DNA from: Photobacterium arenosum
GTDB taxonomy: Bacteria; Pseudomonadota; Gammaproteobacteria; Enterobacterales; Vibrionaceae
Length of the DNA: 64,000 nt
NCBI RefSeq assembly: GCF_014841115.1
Contig: NZ_JACYTP010000008.1
Span: forward strand, 124,001 to 188,000
Direction: 5' to 3'
The notes beneath the pieces were generated by a model that searched no databases, was not told where the DNA came from, and saw only the letters and a program-made list of their open reading frames with translations. How positions within the stretch are numbered: position 1 is the stretch's first letter; each line of letters opens with the position of its first letter. The translations under genes and the position numbers were made by a program. Positions 60,287-64,000 of the stretch are shown here, piece after piece.

Positions 60287-60943
60287 ATGCCAACGCATAC
60301 CCACTTAACCATTGATATCGTATCTGATGTCGTCTGTCCCTGGTGCTACATTGGTTACAAACGGCTGGAGCAGGCCATGGCGGCCTATAAAGATCAGGTG
60401 CAGTTTACTGTGCGCTGGCATCCTTTCGAACTGAATCCGGCCATGCAGGCAGATGGCCAGTTGCTGAGTGAGCATCTGGCCGAGAAGTATCAGATCACAC
60501 CCGAACAAAGTGAGCAGAACCGAGCCAGGATCATTGCTTTAGGTGAAGAATCCGGTATTCGGTTCCATTTCACCCCACTCTCCCGTATCTACAATACGTT
60601 CAAAGCCCATCAGCTGTTGCACTGGGCCGCGAGCTACGGCCGTCAGACAGAGCTGAAACTGGCGCTTTTTGAGGCTTATTTCACAGAGCAGGATGATCCG
60701 AGTGCTTTGCCTGTGCTGTTGGATGCTGCTGACGCCGCAGGCCTGGATCGTAATGAAGCCGAGCTGGTGCTGAAACAGGGCAACTTTGCCGAAGCCGTGA
60801 GAGCTGAAGAGCAAACCTGGACCGGGCAGGGGATCACAGCTGTGCCTGCGTTTGTCTTTCATGAAAAATATCTGCTTTCTGGTGCACAGGATACAGAGAC
60901 ATTGAAGCAGGTTATCGACACGCTTTTAGCTGAGGTGGCCTAA
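60287..60943 (+). CDS. DsbA-family oxidoreductase (FrnE type)
   Basis: The product has 218 residues with no signal peptide, so it is cytosolic. The active site C-P-W-C lies in D-V-V-C-P-W-C-Y-I-G at about residue 17. A helical insertion and a late G-V/I-x-A-V-P-A-F-V-F segment with the cis-Pro of thioredoxin folds follow. FrnE-type proteins act in cytosolic disulfide exchange or polyketide modification. No linked gene points to a substrate. Confidence 0.9.
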   Translation: MPTHTHLTIDIVSDVVCPWCYIGYKRLEQAMAAYKDQVQFTVRWHPFELNPAMQADGQLLSEHLAEKYQITPEQSEQNRARIIALGEESGIRFHFTPLSRIYNTFKAHQLLHWAASYGRQTELKLALFEAYFTEQDDPSALPVLLDAADAAGLDRNEAELVLKQGNFAEAVRAEEQTWTGQGITAVPAFVFHEKYLLSGAQDTETLKQVIDTLLAEVA

Positions 60944-60965
60944 AAATTAGTCCGGCAATGTTACC

Positions 60966-61010
60966 GACCCGCATAATCCATGATCAATTGGTCAATGTTG
61001 CATGCGGGTC
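60966..61010. repeat. Long inverted repeat in intergenic region
   Basis: GACCCGCAT (60966-60974) and ATGCGGGTC (61002-61010) are perfect complements, enclosing a second imperfect palindrome TGATCAATTGGTCA. It may be a terminator for the DsbA-like gene or a folded 5' leader for the small protein at 61069. Confidence 0.45.
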
Positions 61011-61068
61011 TGAACGCTGTTGGGCCGTAGGTGAGTTCTGATCACTGTGCAATCTGAAAGGAGAACGG

Positions 61069-61164
61069 ATGAAAGGGTTTTGGCTAAAACTGATTCTGAC
61101 AGTCGTCATATTCGCGGCCTTGTTTGGCTACGTTTTTTATACTGTGCAAAGTGGTGTGCAATAA
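61069..61164 (+). CDS. 31-residue single-span membrane protein
   Basis: ATG at 61069 is preceded by a very strong AAGGAGAA site. The frame encodes a short basic start (M-K-G-F-W-L-K), one hydrophobic span (L-I-L-T-V-V-I-F-A-A-L-F-G-Y-V-F) and a polar tail of nine residues, then TAA. This is the plan of small bacterial membrane proteins that modulate larger complexes. No homologue is recalled. Support is the ribosome site plus the clean transmembrane design. Confidence 0.6.
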   Translation: MKGFWLKLILTVVIFAALFGYVFYTVQSGVQ

Positions 61165-61233
61165 GGACATTGTTGATTAGGAAAAAGTCAGCGGTGAGCA
61201 TAGAATCATTTGGATTATCACAAGGAGTGTGAG

Positions 61234-61977
61234 TTGGAAAAATATGCGGTGTTGTCGGACATTCACAGTAATGTCTTTGCGCTGGAAGCTGTGGTCGCGG
61301 ATGCGGCCAGTAAGGGAGTGACCCGGCTGGTGAATCTGGGTGACATTTTATACGGCCCGATAGCCCCTCGTGCTACCTTCGATTTTTTGCAACAGCAAGA
61401 GATGCTGACCATTTCAGGTAATCAGGATCGACAAATTTACCAGTCGACGGCTGCAGAAGTGGCTGCCAATCCCACGCTGCAATTTATCCTCAACGACTTA
61501 GGCCAGGCCCCGTTGGACTGGATGCAGCAACTGCCATTCGATGCCCGGATATCCGATGAAATCTATGCCTGTCATGGCACGCCGGACGATGATCTGGTGT
61601 ATCTGCTGGAAGAGATCAGTTCGGGTCATCCGCAGGTCAAAGCAGATGCCGAGATAGCCGCGCATCTCAAACACATCCATTCTCCTATTATTCTTTGTGG
61701 TCATACCCATATTCCCCGTTGTGTCCGGATCTCGACGGGACAGACGGTGATTAATCCCGGCAGCGTGGGCCTTCAGGCTTACGCCGATGAATTGCCGTCG
61801 CCTCATTCGATGCAAAATCACACACCGCAAGCGTCGTATGCTGTGTTAACGCGGCAAGACCACCACTGGGAAACGGCCTTTCATCGCGTTGATTATGATG
61901 TAAAAGCGGCTGTGCAGGCAGCAACGGCCAATGGTCGCGAAGACTGGGCACAGTACCTGATGACAGGCAGATGTTAA
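61234..61977 (+). CDS. Metallophosphoesterase (calcineurin-like)
   Basis: The product has 247 residues. I chose TTG 61234 because AAGGAG precedes it by 6 bp and the metallophosphoesterase core starts immediately (Y-A-V-L-S-D-I-H-S-N). Other motifs are G-D-I-L-Y-G-P, S-G-N-Q-D-R (the family usually has G-N-H-D/E, so His is replaced by Gln), C-H-G-T-P-D-D and C-G-H-T-H-I-P. It is a predicted cytosolic phosphodiesterase with a two-metal site; the substrate is unknown. Confidence 0.87.
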   Translation: MEKYAVLSDIHSNVFALEAVVADAASKGVTRLVNLGDILYGPIAPRATFDFLQQQEMLTISGNQDRQIYQSTAAEVAANPTLQFILNDLGQAPLDWMQQLPFDARISDEIYACHGTPDDDLVYLLEEISSGHPQVKADAEIAAHLKHIHSPIILCGHTHIPRCVRISTGQTVINPGSVGLQAYADELPSPHSMQNHTPQASYAVLTRQDHHWETAFHRVDYDVKAAVQAATANGREDWAQYLMTGRC

Positions 61978-62077
61978 CTCAGTGAGAGTCAGCTCATAAC
62001 GCTGCTTCTTCATCTACACTTGGTTGATACAGTATGCCGTTTTTCTTTGTGTTCCTGTCCAGTTTCCCGGAGGTTCT

Positions 62078-62560
62078 ATGGCATCGTTTCAGCAGGCGAA
62101 AATCTCTCCTCACTTGTGGTTTGATAAAGAAGCGGTTGAAGCCGCCGAGTTTTATACTCAGCTCTTTGATCATTCCAGAATTGTTAATGTCACCAAGATT
62201 GATGATACCCCTTCAGGCAGTGTTGATGTGGTGAACTTTGAATTGTTCGGACAGCCATTCACAGCGATCAGTGCCGGGCCTTTTTTCACGTTTAATGAGT
62301 CGGTCTCTTTTGTTATTCATTGTGACGATCAGGCAGAAATCGATCGTTACTGGACGGCTTTATCTCAGGATGGTGGTGAGGAAGGGCAGTGTGGCTGGCT
62401 TAAGGATAAATTCGGTTTGTCATGGCAGATTGTGCCGAGATCGATGGATGTGATGATGCGAAGCCATGATCCCGATAAGCTGGCTCGGCTAACGCAGTGC
62501 TTCCTGACCATGACAAAACTGGAGATAGTCGCGCTGGAACGAGCGTTCAATGGTAAGTAG
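62078..62560 (+). CDS. PhnB-like VOC-fold protein
   Basis: The product has 160 residues from ATG 62078, with CGGAGG upstream. The sequence begins with I-S-P-H-L-W-F-D-K-E-A-V-E-A-A-E-F-Y and ends with W-Q-I-V-P, which is the pattern of the PhnB / 3-demethylubiquinone-type glyoxalase-fold family. Function in most members is unknown. It is monocistronic. Confidence 0.85.
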   Translation: MASFQQAKISPHLWFDKEAVEAAEFYTQLFDHSRIVNVTKIDDTPSGSVDVVNFELFGQPFTAISAGPFFTFNESVSFVIHCDDQAEIDRYWTALSQDGGEEGQCGWLKDKFGLSWQIVPRSMDVMMRSHDPDKLARLTQCFLTMTKLEIVALERAFNGK

Positions 62561-62587
62561 AAGGTCGGGTCAAAAAGAGTGAATCAC

Positions 62588-62627
62588 AAAAAAAGCGACA
62601 GGCGGGCAGGAGCTCCCGTTCTGTCGC
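62588..62627 (-). terminator. Intrinsic terminator of the EamA transporter gene
   Basis: GCGACAG (62595-62601) pairs with CTGTCGC (62621-62627), with an inner CGGG/CCCG pair. On the minus strand it is followed by seven T. Confidence 0.8.
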
Positions 62628-62645
62628 GCAAGGGATAGTTAATCG

Positions 62646-63560
62646 TCAGGCTTTGGTTTCTTCTGCAGCATCTGTAGCGACAGCCGCTTCTATGGGTTTG
62701 AGAGCCGCGGCTTTTTTTGCTCGCTTTTCTTTTTGTGCCAGCCAGATCAGGGGGGCGATGATCATCATAGTGCCAAGAATCATTGGCAAGTCAGGTACTT
62801 CGTCGAACCACAGCATGCCGATGATCACAGCGCCAATCAGTCCGCTGTATTCGGCGCTCGCAATCTTGTTCGATTCCGCCGAGCGGTAAGCCAGTACACA
62901 GGTGCCGGCATAAATCATAATGAACGTGCTGGAGCCGGCCGCTGTCAGCAACGGCGACCAGTCCCAGGGCTGTCCTTCCCAAATAGCCAGGCCCAGCGCT
63001 GCCGGCATACCTGCCAGGTTGGTCAGCATCAGGGTTTGCGCAACAGTCTGGTGTTTTGGCAGCTTACGTACCAACAGGTTGTTCCAGGCCAGCGTAAACG
63101 CAACAATCAGAGCCGCAATGGCTGCCCAGTTGATTTCAGTCGGGCGGATAATCACCAGCACACCAATGAAACCAATTACCGCCACGCCGACAGAATATTT
63201 GGTAAGCTTTTCCTGAAACAGCATCATGGCCATAGGCAGCATGATCAGCGGGGCGGCATAGAAGATGGCATTCGCAGTGGCCAGTGGCAGGCTGGTAATT
63301 GAGATGATCATAAATACCATACCCAGCAACCAAATGTGTCCGCGCAGAGCATGCCACTTAAATCCGGCAAAAAAATCGGCTTTTTTGGTGCCAATACAGA
63401 AGGGTGCCAGAATAGCGACGGCGGTTAACTGGCGGAAAAAAACAAACTGGAAAATAGCCGTTTCATCACCCAATGATTTAATCATGGCATCGGAGCACAC
63501 AGCAATTAAGTTGCCAACAATCAGCAATATCATGGCTAAACCGACAGACATTTGAGGCAT
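62646..63560 (-). CDS. EamA/DMT-family transporter
   Basis: The product has 304 residues from ATG 63560, with AAGGAG upstream; the longer frame is unsupported. Ten hydrophobic segments in two EamA repeats are visible (F-F-R-Q-L-T-A in repeat 1; G-A-V-I-I-G-M-L-W-F-D-E in repeat 2). A C-terminal Lys/Ala-rich tail follows. It is a probable metabolite exporter. It is divergent from a LysR-type gene 127 bp away that is probably its regulator. Confidence 0.88.
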   Translation of the reverse strand: MPQMSVGLAMILLIVGNLIAVCSDAMIKSLGDETAIFQFVFFRQLTAVAILAPFCIGTKKADFFAGFKWHALRGHIWLLGMVFMIISITSLPLATANAIFYAAPLIMLPMAMMLFQEKLTKYSVGVAVIGFIGVLVIIRPTEINWAAIAALIVAFTLAWNNLLVRKLPKHQTVAQTLMLTNLAGMPAALGLAIWEGQPWDWSPLLTAAGSSTFIMIYAGTCVLAYRSAESNKIASAEYSGLIGAVIIGMLWFDEVPDLPMILGTMMIIAPLIWLAQKEKRAKKAAALKPIEAAVATDAAEETKA

Positions 63561-63687
63561 GGGCTGCTCCTTCTTTTTTGGGGTTAATGAAATGTCAACG
63601 AGACAACAAACTGTGATCCAAAGCATAAACCAGCGGTAGTGATGAAGTATAATGATATAAATTTTTTTGGTATGAGTTTTTTAGATA

Positions 63688-64000
63688 ATGAAGCTGCCAC
63701 CACTTCGTGCTGTTCATTACTTTGAGGCTGTCGCCCGCCTGAACAGTTTTTCCCGTGCGGCGGAATTTCTGAGTGTGACGCAAAGTGCCGTCAGCCACCA
63801 GGTGCGTCTTTTAGAAGATTATTTGGGTGAAGAACTGTTCCAGCGTCAGGGACGTCAGTTGTCTCTGACACCCGTTGGTGAAAAGTATTACGAGCAGATC
63901 AGCCATGCTCTGGCTGATATTTCTGAAGCCAGCCAGCAGATCCGGGAAGGCGAAGGTGGCAAGATTCGCCTGGCACTTTACAGCTCACTGGCAGTGAAAT
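63688..64000 (+). CDS. LysR-family regulator (GcvA-like), truncated by the window
   Basis: ATG at 63688 opens a frame to the window end (104 residues). The LysR helix-turn-helix is complete: F-E-A-V-A-R-L-N-S-F-S-R-A-A-E-F-L-S-V-T, then Q-S-A-V-S-H-Q-V and L-F-Q-R-Q-G-R. The P-P-L-R-A-V-H-Y-F-E start resembles GcvA/AmpR-type regulators. It probably controls the divergent EamA transporter. Confidence 0.88.
   Translation, partial: MKLPPLRAVHYFEAVARLNSFSRAAEFLSVTQSAVSHQVRLLEDYLGEELFQRQGRQLSLTPVGEKYYEQISHALADISEASQQIREGEGGKIRLALYSSLAVK

Noticed and set aside
1..64000. tRNA, rRNA, CRISPR arrays, insertion sequences, prophage genes
   Set aside because: No cloverleaf, rRNA-like stretch, regular short repeats, transposase or phage proteins were seen; apparent frames opposite large genes are shadows.

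Overview
This is a 64 kb stretch of a gammaproteobacterial chromosome. The core genes (yqhD/yqhC pair, murQ, ptsG, ydeP-type oxidoreductase, alpha-2-macroglobulin next to pbpC) and the moderate base composition look like Vibrionaceae or a near relative. I cannot fix the genus from sequence alone. I saw no rRNA, tRNA, CRISPR array or insertion sequence.

Layout. (1) 1-6.7 kb: small, mostly secreted proteins of unknown function, including two paralogues (1-493 and 3749-4204), a split gene (490-1470), a DUF2135/TPR protein and a secreted polysaccharide deacetylase. (2) 6.9-13.7 kb: thioester-containing alpha-2-macroglobulin and penicillin-binding protein 1C, followed by a convergent glycosyltransferase. 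(3) 14.9-35.6 kb: a biosynthetic cluster of about 21 kb built on two divergent operons. (4) 35.8-48.8 kb: two paralogous response regulator - histidine kinase - solute-binding protein operons flanking ptsG, a secreted PIG-L deacetylase and a YdeP-type molybdoenzyme. (5) 48.9-56.3 kb: a BdlA-like PAS-PAS chemotaxis transducer and a TetR-controlled MMPL / LolA-like / beta-barrel export operon. (6) 56.5-64 kb: housekeeping genes (yqhD/yqhC, murQ, FrnE-type DsbA protein, phosphoesterase, VOC protein, EamA transporter, LysR regulator).

The cluster at 14.9-35.6 kb is the most interesting part. It has a full thiocarboxylate-forming kit: a MoeB/ThiF-like E1 with a rhodanese domain, a JAMM protease, a ThiS/MoaD-like carrier ending in Gly-Gly, an acyl-AMP ligase, a CaiB/BaiF protein, a methyltransferase and a cysteine-desulfurase-like enzyme. 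The same kinds of genes make the metallophores thioquinolobactin and pyridine-2,6-dithiocarboxylate in Pseudomonas. As in a siderophore locus, there is a TonB receptor, two MFS transporters and a PchR-type AraC regulator with a Fur-box-like site in front. Inserted in the same operon are a thiamine-diphosphate enzyme and a fusion of an acyl-thioester reductase (cyanobacterial AAR type, nucleophilic Cys kept) with a class III aminotransferase. That pairing resembles PigD and PigE, which build the alkyl-pyrroline half of prodigiosin. An acyl-CoA-dehydrogenase-like oxidase and a GH88-like protein complete the set. I know of no described pathway with this combination. My inference is an iron-regulated, exported and re-imported sulfur-containing metallophore whose carbon skeleton comes from a PigD/PigE-like condensation-reduction-transamination route.

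Start sites were re-chosen from ribosome binding sites where the longest reading frame was implausible. Family assignments rest on motifs and remembered family features; no database search was possible.
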